DNA of 64,000 nucleotides, taken from NCBI RefSeq assembly GCF_009650765.1, contig NZ_CP045740.1, positions 1,984,001 through 2,048,000 on the forward strand, in the 5' to 3' direction. The notes beneath the pieces were generated by a model. The model was not told the DNA's origin. It was given only the letters and a program-made list of their open reading frames with translations, and made no database searches. This DNA is from Streptomyces sp. SUK 48 (lineage in GTDB: Bacteria > Actinomycetota > Actinomycetes > Streptomycetales > Streptomycetaceae). The translations under genes were made by a program, and so were the position numbers. Positions 42,024-51,416 of the stretch are shown one piece after another (position 1 is the first letter of the stretch; every line of letters starts with the position of its first letter).

Positions 42024-43952
42024 CTAGTCGCGCGCGGATTCCACGGAGTCCACCGCGTCCGCCGTACGGTCGAACCGGCCGTCCAGCTTGGCGACCAGTC
42101 CGGTCACCTGGCGGGCGATGTCCGGCGCGGTGAGCCCGATCTCGGTGAGCACCTCGGCGCGCGAGGCGTGGTCGAGGAAGCGCGGCGGGATGCCGAAGTC
42201 GCGCAGCGGTACGTCGACGCCCGCATCGCGCAGGGCCTGCGCGACGGTGGAGCCGACGCCGCCGACCCGGCTGTTGTCCTCGACGGTGACGACGACCCGG
42301 TGCCGCTCGGCCAGCGGGGCCATCGCCTCGTCCACCGGCTTGACCCAGCGCGGGTCGACCACGGTGGCGGAGATGCCCTGCCTGTCCAGCAGAGCGGCGA
42401 TCTCCAGGCACATCGGGGCGAGGGCGCCGACGGAGACCAGGAGGACATCGGGCCGTTCGGTGCCCGCCTCGCGCAGCACGTCCATGCCGCCGACCCGGTC
42501 GACGGCGGGGACGGCGGGGCCGACCGCGCCCTTGGAGAAGCGCACCACGGTCGGCGCGTCCTCGACGGCGACGGCCTCGCGCAGCTGGGCGCGCACCTGG
42601 TCGGCGTCGCGCGGCGCGGCCATCCGCAGGCCCGGGACGACCTGGAGGATCGACATGTCCCACATGCCGTTGTGGGACGCGCCGTCGGTGCCGGTGACGC
42701 CGGCCCGGTCGAGCACGAAGGTGACGCCGCACTTGTGCAGCGCCACGTCCATCAGGACCTGGTCGAAGGCGCGGTTGAGGAAGGTGGCGTAGACGGCGAA
42801 GACGGGGTGCACGCCCGCGTGGGCGAGGCCCGCGGCGGAGACGGCGCCGTGCTGCTCCGCGATCCCGACGTCGTACACCCGTTCGGGGAAGCGCTTGGCG
42901 AACTTGTCGAGGCCCACCGGCTGGAGCATGGCCGCGGTGATGGCGACGAGGTCCTCGCGCTCCTCGCCGAGCCTGACCATCTCCTCGCCGAACACGGAGG
43001 TCCAGTCGGCGCCGGACGCGGCGATCGGCAGGCCGGTGTCGGGGTGGATCTTGCCGACGGCGTGGAAGCGGTCGGCCTCGTCCTGGAGGGCGGGCTGGTA
43101 GCCGCGGCCCTTCTCGGTGAGGCAGTGCACGATGACCGGGCCGCCGAACCGCTTGGCGCGGGAGAACGCCGACTCCAGCGCCTCGATGTCGTGGCCGTCG
43201 ATCGGGCCGACGTACTTCAGGCCCAGGTCCTCGAACATGCCCTGCGGGGCGATGAAGTCCTTCAGGCCCTTCTTGGCGCCGTGCAGCGTCTCGTAGAGCT
43301 GGCGGCCGACGACGGGGGTCTTCTCCAGCACCTCGCGGGTGCGGGCGAGGAAGCGCTCGTAGCCGTCGGTGGTGCGCAGGGTGGCCAGGTGGTTGGCGAG
43401 GCCGCCGATGGTGGGGGCGTACGACCGCTCGTTGTCGTTGACGACGATGACGAGGGGGCGGTCCTTGGCGGCGGCGATGTTGTTCAGCGCCTCCCAGGCC
43501 ATGCCGCCGGTGAGCGCGCCGTCGCCGATGACGGCGGCGACATGGCTGTCCCGCTTCATCAGCTGGTTGGCCTTGGCGATGCCGTCGGCCCAGCCGAGCA
43601 CCGTGGAGGCGTGGCTGTTCTCGATGACGTCGTGCGCGGACTCGGCCTGTGCGGGGTAGCCGGAGAGGCCGCCCTTCATCTTCAGCCGGGAGAAGTCCTG
43701 CCGGCCGGTGAGGAGCTTGTGCACATAGGACTGGTGGCCGGTGTCGAAGAGCACCTTGTCCTTGGGGGACTCGAACACCCGGTGCAGGGCGATGGTGAGC
43801 TCGACCACGCCGAGGTTGGGGCCGAGGTGTCCGCCGGTCTTGGAGACCTCCTCCACCAGGAAGGTCCTGATCTCCCCTGCCAGCTGGTCCAGCTCCTCCA
43901 GGCTGAGCCGGTCCAGATCGCGCGGTCCCGTGATGCGGGTCAGCAGCGGCAC
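42024..43952 (-). CDS. dxs: 1-deoxy-D-xylulose-5-phosphate synthase
   Basis: A 642-aa thiamine diphosphate enzyme condensing pyruvate and glyceraldehyde 3-phosphate, entry step of the MEP isoprenoid pathway. Visible: [20 protein letters not shown] near residue 39, the cofactor motif [19 protein letters not shown] (about residue 142), and the transketolase-type pyrimidine domain with [17 protein letters not shown] (about residue 355) and [16 protein letters not shown]. Length is normal. The GTG start follows AAGGAGG. Streptomycetes often carry two dxs genes. Confidence 0.96.
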   Translation of the reverse strand: MPLLTRITGPRDLDRLSLEELDQLAGEIRTFLVEEVSKTGGHLGPNLGVVELTIALHRVFESPKDKVLFDTGHQSYVHKLLTGRQDFSRLKMKGGLSGYPAQAESAHDVIENSHASTVLGWADGIAKANQLMKRDSHVAAVIGDGALTGGMAWEALNNIAAAKDRPLVIVVNDNERSYAPTIGGLANHLATLRTTDGYERFLARTREVLEKTPVVGRQLYETLHGAKKGLKDFIAPQGMFEDLGLKYVGPIDGHDIEALESAFSRAKRFGGPVIVHCLTEKGRGYQPALQDEADRFHAVGKIHPDTGLPIAASGADWTSVFGEEMVRLGEEREDLVAITAAMLQPVGLDKFAKRFPERVYDVGIAEQHGAVSAAGLAHAGVHPVFAVYATFLNRAFDQVLMDVALHKCGVTFVLDRAGVTGTDGASHNGMWDMSILQVVPGLRMAAPRDADQVRAQLREAVAVEDAPTVVRFSKGAVGPAVPAVDRVGGMDVLREAGTERPDVLLVSVGALAPMCLEIAALLDRQGISATVVDPRWVKPVDEAMAPLAERHRVVVTVEDNSRVGGVGSTVAQALRDAGVDVPLRDFGIPPRFLDHASRAEVLTEIGLTAPDIARQVTGLVAKLDGRFDRTADAVDSVESARD

Positions 43953-44185
43953 CCGTGCCTCCTTGCAATAGAGCTGATCGAGCTTGCCGGGCTCGCCAGA
44001 GTCTAACTTTCCGGTGTGACGCGTGGTGCTCCAGGTCGCCGACCGGCATCACGTGATCGGGCGATCTCGGCAGGTGCCCGGTCAGCCGTGTGACCGACCT
44101 CATGCGGCGCGGACCCGGCGCCGGCGGGCCGGGGTTCACGCGGGCGGCCGCGGAGCCGTGAGGTCAGGGTCCGCGGCGGGTTCCC

Positions 44186-44500
44186 CTACTCCAGGTGCAT
44201 GCCCAGGATGTGGGCGAAGGCCCGCCACTTCATGGTGACGAACTCCTTGTTGATCGCGTCCGGGACGGTGGGGTGGGTGACGAGCGCGTACACCTTCAGG
44301 TGCAGGAACCCCTGGCTGTCGTCGTAGAAGCGGAACCGGACCATCGAGTCCTTGCCGTCGAAGTGCCCCTTCTGCGCGAAGAAGAACCAGGCGTAGGGAT
44401 AGCTCTTGTCCTTCTGGTAGCGGACCGGGGCGTTCTTGCACGCGTAGTGGCCGATGCCGCAAGCCTTGAGCTTGAGCTTCCGCACGTCCTTCGCGCCCAC
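44186..44500 (-). CDS. Small basic protein, function unknown
   Basis: A 104-aa soluble protein (from GTG) rich in Lys, Phe and Tyr: CGIGHYACKNAPVRYQKDKSYP, FFFAQKGHFDGKDSMVRFRFYDD, ending FAHILGMHLE. No family recognised. The start is unclear: a TTG at 44542 would add 14 residues but abuts the xylFGH terminator and leaves no room for a ribosome site. Expression may depend on its own promoter inside the hairpin region or on read-through. Confidence 0.6.
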   Translation of the reverse strand: MGAKDVRKLKLKACGIGHYACKNAPVRYQKDKSYPYAWFFFAQKGHFDGKDSMVRFRFYDDSQGFLHLKVYALVTHPTVPDAINKEFVTMKWRAFAHILGMHLE

Positions 44501-44543
44501 CCGCTCACCGAGGTAGGGCGTCAATTCGGTTCCGGGCGGCAAA

Positions 44544-44582
44544 CGGACAGCCCCCGTGGCCTCACGGCACGGGGGCTGTCCG
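44544..44582 (-). terminator. Strong terminator of the xylFGH operon
   Basis: A perfect 15-bp stem: CGGACAGCCCCCGTG (44544-44558) with CACGGGGGCTGTCCG (44568-44582), 9-nt loop, followed in the minus direction by TTTGCC. It lies 8 nt after xylH. Confidence 0.92.
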
Positions 44583-44590
44583 TCGTTCCG

Positions 44591-45898
44591 TCAGGCGCGG
44601 CCTGCCGTCTTCTGGGTCTTGCGGGTGATCGAGTCGATCACGACCGTCGTGAGCAGGACCGCCGCGGTGATCATGTACTTCACCGGCTCGGCGATGGACT
44701 CCAGCTGGAGGCCGTACTGGATCGAGACGATCACCAGCACACCCAGCAGGGCGTTCCAGGTGCGGCCCCGGCCGCCGAACAGGGACGTGCCACCGATGAC
44801 GGCGGCCGCGATCGCGTTCATGAGCAGGTCGCCGGTGCCGGCGCTCTGGTTGGCCGAGGCGATCTTGGAGGCCAGGAACAGGCCGCCGATCGCCGCGAAG
44901 CCGCCGGAGATCGCGAAGACGGAGATGCGGACCGCCGTCACGTTGATACCCGCGCGCCGGGACGCCTCGACGCTGCCGCCGAGCGCGAAGATCCTTCGGC
45001 CGTACGGGGTGCGCCGCAGTACGAAGTCCGAGCCGATCAGGAACACCAGGAAGATCACGGTGGCCAGCGGCAGACCCTTGTACTGGTTGTACATGTACGC
45101 GGCGGCGAACGAGATCACGGCCAGCAGAACGGTCCGCAGGACCGTGTCGCTGAGCGGCCGGGACGGGACGCCCGCGGCCTCCCGGCGCCGGTTGGCGAGG
45201 AACGAGGTGAGGAAGAACACCACGACCATGACCACGGCGAGCCCGTACGCGGCGGCCACGTCCGAGAAGTAGTACGTGGTGAGCTTGCCGACCAGACCGT
45301 CCGAGTCGAGGTTGATCGTGCCGTCCGCGCCCAGCACCTTCAGCATGAAGCCGAGCCAGAACAGCAGACCGGCCAGGGTGACGGCGAAGGCGGGCGCGCC
45401 GAGCACCGCGAAGAAGAAGCCGTGCAGCGCGCCGATGGCGGCGCCGGAGGCGATGGCGAGCAGCACCGCCGCCCACTCCGGCCAGCCCTGGTTGACCGCG
45501 AGGACGGCCGCGAGGGCGCTGGCCGCGCCGCTGACCGAGCCGACGGACAGGTCGATCTCGCCGAGCAGCAGCACGAAGACGATACCGACCGAGATCATGC
45601 CGGTGCCGACCATCGTGATCGTGATGTCGTTGATGTTCTGCGCGGACAGGAAGTTGGAGTTCAGCACCTGGAAGATCACGCAGATGATCACGAGGCCCAC
45701 GATGACGGGCATGGAGCCCAGCTCGCCGGCCTTCATCTTGCGCTTGAACTCGCTCCAGTAGCCCATCAGGCCCTGTTCGCGGACGAGCAGGCGGGGGTCG
45801 ACCGCGGTGACCGCGGCGGCCGCCGCCTCGGGGTTCTCCACTACGGCGTCCTGGGGAGTGTGGTCCTCGGGAGGCGTGGAGGTCTTGTCCAGGCTCAC
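44591..45898 (-). CDS. xylH: Xylose-type sugar ABC transporter permease
   Basis: A 435-aa membrane protein of the ribose/xylose (CUT2) permease class with about ten helices. Characteristic are VLLLGEIDLSVGSVSGAASALAA, GALHGFFFAVLGAPAFAVTLAG and ALGGSVEASRRAGINVTAVR, the conserved cytoplasmic loop. A polar 55-residue N-terminal extension precedes the first helix. The GTG overlaps the xylG stop (GTGA). By gene order and regulator it imports D-xylose or a related pentose. Confidence 0.93.
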   Translation of the reverse strand: MSLDKTSTPPEDHTPQDAVVENPEAAAAAVTAVDPRLLVREQGLMGYWSEFKRKMKAGELGSMPVIVGLVIICVIFQVLNSNFLSAQNINDITITMVGTGMISVGIVFVLLLGEIDLSVGSVSGAASALAAVLAVNQGWPEWAAVLLAIASGAAIGALHGFFFAVLGAPAFAVTLAGLLFWLGFMLKVLGADGTINLDSDGLVGKLTTYYFSDVAAAYGLAVVMVVVFFLTSFLANRRREAAGVPSRPLSDTVLRTVLLAVISFAAAYMYNQYKGLPLATVIFLVFLIGSDFVLRRTPYGRRIFALGGSVEASRRAGINVTAVRISVFAISGGFAAIGGLFLASKIASANQSAGTGDLLMNAIAAAVIGGTSLFGGRGRTWNALLGVLVIVSIQYGLQLESIAEPVKYMITAAVLLTTVVIDSITRKTQKTAGRA

Positions 45899-46686
45899 TT
45901 CTGGACCTCCTTGGTGCTACGCGCCGCACGGCGGGTCACAGCGTTGTCGGTGGCGCCGGTGATGGCGGAGATGATCTCTTCCTGAGAGGTCGAGGCGACG
46001 TCGAACACGCCGTTGTTGCGGCCGAGGCGCAGCACGGCGACCTTGTCGGCCACCGCCTTCACGTCCGCCATGTTGTGGCTGATGAGGACGACGGCGTGGC
46101 CGCGCTCGCGCAGCCGCTCCACCAGGTCGAGGACCTGGGCGGTCTGCTCGACGCCGAGGGCCGCGGTGGGCTCGTCCAGGATGACCAGCTTGGGCTCGCC
46201 GAGCATGGAGCGGGCGATGGCCACCACCTGGCGCTGACCGCCGGAGAGCGACGCGATCGGGATGCGCACGCTGGGGATGCGGATCGACAGCGTGGTGAGC
46301 AGCTCGCGGGAGCGGCGCTCCATCTCGACCTCGTCCAGCACGCCCCACTTCCTCAGCTCGCGGCCGAGGAACAGGTTGCCGACGACGTCGATGTTGTCGC
46401 ACAGCGCGAGGTCCTGGTAGACCGTCGCGATGCCCAGTGCCTGGGCGTCTTGGGGCCGGCCGATGGAGACGGGCTTGCCGTCCCATTCGATGGCACCCTC
46501 GTCGATCGGGTGCACCCCGGCGATCGTCTTGACCAGCGTGGACTTACCGGCACCGTTGTCGCCCACCAGGGCGACCACCTCACCGGCGTGGACCTCAAGC
46601 TCTACGTCGGTGAGCGCCTGGACGGCACCGAACCGCTTGGAGACCCCGCGCAACGCCAGCACGGGCGTAGCGGACACGTGAACCAT
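45895..46686 (-). CDS. xylG: Xylose-type sugar ABC transporter ATP-binding protein (single ABC domain)
   Basis: A 263-aa ATPase. Walker A GDNGAGKSTLVK (about residue 41), signature ASLSGGQRQVV, Walker B LVILDEPTAALG and the H-loop LISHNMADV. Enteric XylG and RbsA are about 500 residues with two fused ABC halves; this protein has one, so it should work as a homodimer, as in other actinobacteria. ATG at 46686 with GAAGGAG upstream is preferred to a longer reading to 46818. Overlaps xylH and follows xylF in the operon. Confidence 0.93.
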   Translation of the reverse strand: MVHVSATPVLALRGVSKRFGAVQALTDVELEVHAGEVVALVGDNGAGKSTLVKTIAGVHPIDEGAIEWDGKPVSIGRPQDAQALGIATVYQDLALCDNIDVVGNLFLGRELRKWGVLDEVEMERRSRELLTTLSIRIPSVRIPIASLSGGQRQVVAIARSMLGEPKLVILDEPTAALGVEQTAQVLDLVERLRERGHAVVLISHNMADVKAVADKVAVLRLGRNNGVFDVASTSQEEIISAITGATDNAVTRRAARSTKEVQK

Positions 46687-46882
46687 CTCCTTCGCCGCCT
46701 GACCCGGCGGGAGGTTGTGCAGAAGTTTGGGGGGTTCCGTCCGGCGCCCCGCGCCGAGCTTGCGGGGCTGTGTGTGTCGCGGAGCGCCGGAGGACAGTGA
46801 GACGCCCTCTCCCCTCACGGAGGGGGTTCTCCGGGGAGTTACGGGGGTGAAATCCCCGAGAGGGAAGGCGTGTTGCCGCGGC

Positions 46883-47998
46883 TTACTTCAGGCCGAGCTT
46901 GGCGCAGGCGCTCTTGTACTGCGGGGTGCAGATGTCGGCGACCGTGTAGACGCCGTCCTTGATGACGGTGTCCTTGACGTTGTCCTTGGTCAGCGCGGTG
47001 ACCGGGACGAGGACCGACGGGACGTCCTTCTGGGAGTTGCTGGAGATCTTGTCCTTGGCGACGGAGTCCAGCGACTTGTCCTGGGCGAGGGCGACGGCCA
47101 TCTCGGCGGCGGCGTCGGCCTCGGGGGCGTACGGCTTGTAGACGCTCATGTACTGCGAACCGGCGACGATGCGCTGCACACCGGCGAGCTCGGCGTCCTG
47201 GCCCGTGACCGGGACCTTGAGGCCGGCCGCGTCGAGGGCGGTGATGATACCGCCGGCCATGCCGTCGTTGGCGGAGTAGACGCCCGCGATCTTGTCCTTG
47301 CCGACCGCGGAGATCGCCGCCTCCATCTCGGAGTTGGCATTGTCCGGCGACCACTCCTTGGTGTCGTACTCCTTGGCGATCGTCACCTTGCCGTTGAGGA
47401 CCTTGTGGGCGCCCGCCTTGAACTGGGCGGCGTTCGGGTCGGTGACCGAGCCGTTGATCATGACGATCTTGGAGGACTTGGTGGCCTTGCCGCCCAGCGC
47501 CGTCAGCAGGGCCTGGCCCTGGGTCTCGCCGACCTTCTCGTTGTCGAAGGAGGTGTAGGCGCTGATCGGGCCCTCGGCCAGGCGGTCGTACGCGACGACC
47601 TTGATGCCCGCGTCCACGGCCTTCTGCACGGAGTTCTGGATGGCCTTGGCGTCGACCGCGTCCACGATCAGGACGTCCACCTTGTTGGTGATCATGGTGT
47701 CGACCTGCTGGGCCTGCAGGTTCGCGTCCTGACGGGCGTTGTTGTAGTCGATCGTCGCCTTGCCGTTCGTCAGCTCCTTGATCTTCTTCTCGATCAGCGG
47801 GCGGTCGAACTTCTCGTACCGGGCGGTCTTGTTCTCCGGGAGCAGGAGACCGACCTTGATGTTGTCGCCCTTCTTGGCGGAGGACGCGGAGGAAGAGCTG
47901 TCGCCCTTCGACTCCTTGGCGCTGCCACAAGCGGCGAGCGAGACGGCCATGGCACCAGCGGCAACGGCGAAGGCCGCGCGACGCATACGCGTGTTCAC
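46883..47998 (-). CDS. xylF: Xylose-type sugar ABC transporter substrate-binding lipoprotein
   Basis: A 371-aa periplasmic-binding-like lipoprotein. The signal peptide MNTRMRRAAFAVAAGAMAVS is followed by the lipobox LAAC and a Ser/Lys-rich linker. The mature part has the type I sugar-binding fold with VGLLLPENKTARYEKFDRPLIEKKI, VDVLIVDAVDAKAIQ, YSANDGMAGGIITAL and VTGQDAELAGVQRIV. GTG start with GGAGG upstream. First gene of xylFGH, with 196 nt to xylG. The spacer contains the sequence GGGGTGAAATCCCC-like repeats but no gene. Confidence 0.94.
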   Translation of the reverse strand: MNTRMRRAAFAVAAGAMAVSLAACGSAKESKGDSSSSASSAKKGDNIKVGLLLPENKTARYEKFDRPLIEKKIKELTNGKATIDYNNARQDANLQAQQVDTMITNKVDVLIVDAVDAKAIQNSVQKAVDAGIKVVAYDRLAEGPISAYTSFDNEKVGETQGQALLTALGGKATKSSKIVMINGSVTDPNAAQFKAGAHKVLNGKVTIAKEYDTKEWSPDNANSEMEAAISAVGKDKIAGVYSANDGMAGGIITALDAAGLKVPVTGQDAELAGVQRIVAGSQYMSVYKPYAPEADAAAEMAVALAQDKSLDSVAKDKISSNSQKDVPSVLVPVTALTKDNVKDTVIKDGVYTVADICTPQYKSACAKLGLK

Positions 47999-48032
47999 TT
48001 CTCAAACCTCCCTGACGAGGCCGCGTCGTTGC

Positions 48033-48112
48033 GGCCGAGGTGGCTGGAAGTCAACTCGGCCACACGTGCGACGTCAAGAAGTAAATCCTTAACGAGATGG
48101 CAACGGTGCCAT
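48033..48112 (-). promoter_or_regulatory. xylF promoter region with an interrupted palindrome (candidate Rok7B7 operator)
   Basis: ATGGCA-ACGG-TGCCAT at 48097-48112 is a perfect 6-bp-arm inverted repeat 99-114 nt upstream of the xylF start and just 8 nt past the rok7B7 stop. A second inverted pair, GGCCGAG (48033-48039) with CTCGGCC (48055-48061), lies nearer the start. Rok7B7 is known to control xylose transport in S. coelicolor; that it binds here is inference. Confidence 0.5.
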
Positions 48113-48119
48113 TCCTTCT

Positions 48120-49331
48120 CTAAGTGAAGGCAGGGGCGGACACGGCCGGAGTGCCGGTGACGGAACCGTCCAGAAGGGCTGAATCGCCCATCTCGCTCAG
48201 GGCGAGGGCGAGCGCGCCCAGCACTTCGGCGCGGCCTCCAAGTGCCCCGGGAAGCACGGTGAGTTGACGGGCGGCGCTGGGGATCGCGTAGCGGCCGACG
48301 GACTCCCGGATGGGGCCGAGGACCAGCTCGCCGGCCTCCGCGAGATCGCCGCCGAGGAGCACCCGGCTGGGGTTGAGGAGGTTGCAGAGATTGGCCACAC
48401 CGCTGCCGATGTGGCGGCCGACGTCGGCGACCACCCGGCGGCATCCGGGGTCACCCTCCCTGGCGAGCCGTACGACGCCCTCCATGGTCAGGTCGGAGCC
48501 GTGGCTCGGCTGGAGCAGCGGCAGGACGTAGCGGGCCGCCGCGAAGGTCTCCAGGCAGCCGCGGTTGCCGCAGCGGCAGACCGGGCCCGACTCGTCCAGG
48601 GTGATGTGGCCGATCTCGCCCGCGGTGCCGCCCGGCCCGCGGTAGATCGTGCCGTCGATGACCAGGCCGGCGCCGACGCCGCTGGCGACCTTGATGTAGG
48701 CGAGGTCGCGTACGCCCTTGCCGCTGCCCCAGACCAGCTCGCCGAGGGCGCCGAGGTTCGCGTCGTTGTCCACGTGGACCGGCACGCCGAGGCGTTGTGC
48801 CAGCTCCTCGGCGGGCTTGGTGCCGCCCCAGCCGGGCAGGATGGCGCTGTGCCCGAGGGTGCCGGACTCCAGGTCGATGGGGCCGGGTACGCCGAGGCCC
48901 ACGCCCGCGATCTTGGCGCGGTCCACCCCGGTGGCCACGATCAGCCTGCTGACCAGCTCCTCGGCCCGGTCGAAGCCCTGGGCGGCGGAGGCGTCCACGT
49001 CCAGCGGCTCGGCCTCCTCGGCCAGCACCTGGTGGGCGAGGTTGCCGACCGCGACCCGCAGGTGCTGGTGACCGAAGTCCACGCCGATCACGATGCCCGC
49101 GTCCCCGCTGAGGCTGACGCTGCGGGCCCGGCGGCCGCCCGCCGAGGTGGGCGTGACCTCGACCGTCCCGCCGTCCTTCAGCTCCCGCACGATGTTGGAG
49201 ACCGTGGCGGCGGACAGGCCGGTCGTCCGCGCGATCTCCGCCTGCGTGAGCGAACCGGCAAGCCGGACGGCCCGTACCACCCGCTCCAGGTTGGCTCGGT
49301 GCAGTGACGACTGCGACCCTGGAGTCTCCAC
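48120..49331 (-). CDS. rok7B7: ROK-family transcriptional regulator (Rok7B7-like)
   Basis: A 403-aa regulator. The N-terminal winged HTH contains TQAEIARTTGLSAATVSNIVREL (about residues 30-52). The ROK domain has IGVDFGHQHLRVAVGNL (sugar-kinase-like phosphate loop), VGLGVPGPID, the HVDNDANLGALGE segment, and the zinc motif CRCGNRGCLET. Position between xylFGH and ngcEFG matches Rok7B7 of S. coelicolor, which links xylose, N-acetylglucosamine uptake and antibiotic production. The GTG with AGGAGG 6 nt upstream is preferred to an ATG at 49382. Confidence 0.92.
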   Translation of the reverse strand: METPGSQSSLHRANLERVVRAVRLAGSLTQAEIARTTGLSAATVSNIVRELKDGGTVEVTPTSAGGRRARSVSLSGDAGIVIGVDFGHQHLRVAVGNLAHQVLAEEAEPLDVDASAAQGFDRAEELVSRLIVATGVDRAKIAGVGLGVPGPIDLESGTLGHSAILPGWGGTKPAEELAQRLGVPVHVDNDANLGALGELVWGSGKGVRDLAYIKVASGVGAGLVIDGTIYRGPGGTAGEIGHITLDESGPVCRCGNRGCLETFAAARYVLPLLQPSHGSDLTMEGVVRLAREGDPGCRRVVADVGRHIGSGVANLCNLLNPSRVLLGGDLAEAGELVLGPIRESVGRYAIPSAARQLTVLPGALGGRAEVLGALALALSEMGDSALLDGSVTGTPAVSAPAFT

Positions 49332-49458
49332 GACGACCTCCTGAGCGCGGGGCCGCTTCGGCGAGGCCCCGTGTATGTCCAACTAGTGAACTCTAAGCTG
49401 AGCCGTTCGGGGTGACTCACGTCAAGAGGTTGAGCCGGATCCGGGGTACGCCACAGCG

Positions 49459-49493
49459 GCGCACGCCGCCCGGCGGCCCCGGACGGCGTGCGC
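49459..49493 (-). terminator. Terminator hairpin after ngcG
   Basis: GCGCACGCCG (49459-49468) pairs perfectly with CGGCGTGCGC (49484-49493), 15-nt loop, 40 nt downstream of the ngcG stop. The rest of this gap holds the rok7B7 leader, including a TAGAGT -10-like box (minus strand). Confidence 0.7.
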
Positions 49494-49532
49494 ATGGACG
49501 ACTACGGAGGGTCACCCCCGACGTGGAGCGGC

Positions 49533-50456
49533 CTACTTCAGCGCCCCCGCGGTGAGCCCCTGCACCACCTGGCGCTGGAAGACGATGTACGCCCCGAGCA
49601 CCGGCAGCATGGCCATCACCAGGCCCGCGAAGAGGCCCGACCAGTCGCCCTTGTAGCCCTGGCTGACCGCGAGCTGGACCAGGCCCTGGGTGAGGACCTT
49701 CTTGTCGGGGTCGGTGTTGAGCACCGTGGGCAGCATGTACTGGTTCCACTGGCCCAGGAAGTTGAAGATGCCCACGCTGATCAGACCGGGCTTGGCCATG
49801 GGCAGCATGATCTGGAAGAACGTACGCGTGTGCGAAGCTCCGTCCACGAACGCGGCCTCCGCCACCGAGGTGGGCAGGGTGCGGAAGAACGCCGTGAGGA
49901 AGAAGACGGTGAACGGCAGCGAGTACGCGATGTAGACCAGGATCAGCCCGTGGATGGTGTTCAGCAGGCCCATGTTGTTCACCACGTAGAACAGCGGGAC
50001 CAGCGCCAGCATGATCGGGAAGCTCATGCCGCCGATGAACAGGTAGTAGATGAAGCGGTTGCCCGGGAAGTCGAACCGGGCGAGCACATAGGCGGCCATC
50101 GAGCCGAGCACCAGGGTGCCGACGAGCGAACCGCCCACCACCAGGACGGTGTTGAGGAAGTAGCCGCTCATGTTGGCCTCGGTCCAGGCCCGCGCCCAGT
50201 TCCCGAAGTGCAGCCGGTCCGGCAGCGCCCAGGGCGAGCCGAAGATGGAGCTGTCGTCCTTGAAGGACGTCATCACCGCCCACAGCAGCGGCGTGACCAC
50301 CATGATCGCCCAGATGACCAGCACGCCGTGGGAGAAGACGTTGAGGACGCCGCCCTCCCTCGCGCGGCCGCCCGGCTTCCGCGCCGGCACATCCGCCTCG
50401 GAGACGCGCGCACCGGGCTCGGCCGGCGGCGGGGCGGGGGTCTCGGTCGTCTTCAT
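49533..50456 (-). CDS. ngcG: Carbohydrate ABC transporter permease (NgcG-like, CUT1)
   Basis: A 307-aa membrane protein with six helices and the MalG-type coupling motif EAAFVDGASHTRTFFQIMLPMAKPG. An Ala/Pro-rich 35-residue cytoplasmic N-terminus precedes helix 1. It begins 4 nt after the ngcF stop and pairs with it. By context it is part of an N-acetylglucosamine/diacetylchitobiose importer lacking its own ATPase; Streptomyces CUT1 systems share the distant ATPase MsiK. Confidence 0.88.
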   Translation of the reverse strand: MKTTETPAPPPAEPGARVSEADVPARKPGGRAREGGVLNVFSHGVLVIWAIMVVTPLLWAVMTSFKDDSSIFGSPWALPDRLHFGNWARAWTEANMSGYFLNTVLVVGGSLVGTLVLGSMAAYVLARFDFPGNRFIYYLFIGGMSFPIMLALVPLFYVVNNMGLLNTIHGLILVYIAYSLPFTVFFLTAFFRTLPTSVAEAAFVDGASHTRTFFQIMLPMAKPGLISVGIFNFLGQWNQYMLPTVLNTDPDKKVLTQGLVQLAVSQGYKGDWSGLFAGLVMAMLPVLGAYIVFQRQVVQGLTAGALK

Positions 50457-50460
50457 CGGT

Positions 50461-51387
50461 TCAGAACTCCAGCCGCTCGCGACGGCCCAGCCGCATCACG
50501 ATCGCCGCGAAGGCGAGCGTGACGACCAGCAGGGCGACGCCGATGGTGGTGGCGTAGGCGGCCTGACCGTCCCGGAACGCCTTCTGGTACACGTACAGGA
50601 CCAGCACCGTGGTCGAGTAGTCGGGCCCGCCCGGACCGGTCGTCATGATCTGTACGACCGCGAAGGACTCGGCGCCCAGCGCGAGGATGCCCATGTAGAC
50701 CCAGCCGGACTGCACGGTGTCCCACAGCAGGGGCAGGGTGATGCGGAAGAAGGTGGCGGCGCGGCCCGCGCCGTCGATCAGCGCGGCCTCGTACAGCTCG
50801 GCCGGGATCGAGGCCATGCCCGCGGAGAAGAGGACCACGAAGAAGCCGGTGGTGGACCAGACGAGCACCGCCATCACACACCACAGGGCGAGGCCCGGAT
50901 CACCCAGCCACAAGGGCTGCACATGATCGAGTCCGATCCCGCGCAGCAGCGAATTGATCGCCCCGCTGTCCGGGTTGTAGGCGAACTGGAAGAGGAGCGC
51001 GACGATCGCGATGGACAGGACCTGCGGAAAGAAATAAACGATCTTGTAGAAGGAGGAGCCCCGCACGCCCGTGATGGCGGGGCCGCCCTTTCTGCGCCGT
51101 CCGCCCACGTTGATCATGAAGGCGAAGAAAAGCGCCAGACTGATCGTCACGACCGGCAGCACCAGAGCGAAGAGCAGGCTGTGCTGCAACGACTTCCAGA
51201 AGACGTCGTCGTGCAGCATCCTCTTGTAATTGTCGAAGCCGACCATCTTGAATTCGGGGCTCAGGCCGGTCCAGTCCGTGAACGAGTAATAGATGGACTG
51301 GATGAACGGCCACACCACGAACAGCGCGTACAGTCCCAGGGGCAGTACCAAAAACCCCACGATGAACCGGTACTTGCCGTGCTGCAT
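50461..51387 (-). CDS. ngcF: Carbohydrate ABC transporter permease (NgcF-like, CUT1)
   Basis: A 308-aa MalF-type permease. Helix 1 lies at residues 8-30 (VGFLVLPLGLYALFVVWPFI), the coupling motif is EAALIDGAGRAATFFRITLPLLWDT, and about six helices in all. A basic loop GGRRRKGGPAITGV follows helix 3. ATG start. It lies 29 nt after ngcE and 4 nt before ngcG. No ATP-binding gene is present in this operon. Confidence 0.88.
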   Translation of the reverse strand: MQHGKYRFIVGFLVLPLGLYALFVVWPFIQSIYYSFTDWTGLSPEFKMVGFDNYKRMLHDDVFWKSLQHSLLFALVLPVVTISLALFFAFMINVGGRRRKGGPAITGVRGSSFYKIVYFFPQVLSIAIVALLFQFAYNPDSGAINSLLRGIGLDHVQPLWLGDPGLALWCVMAVLVWSTTGFFVVLFSAGMASIPAELYEAALIDGAGRAATFFRITLPLLWDTVQSGWVYMGILALGAESFAVVQIMTTGPGGPDYSTTVLVLYVYQKAFRDGQAAYATTIGVALLVVTLAFAAIVMRLGRRERLEF

Positions 51388-51416
51388 CGTTACTCCGGTG
51401 CGCTCGGGGGTGCTGG

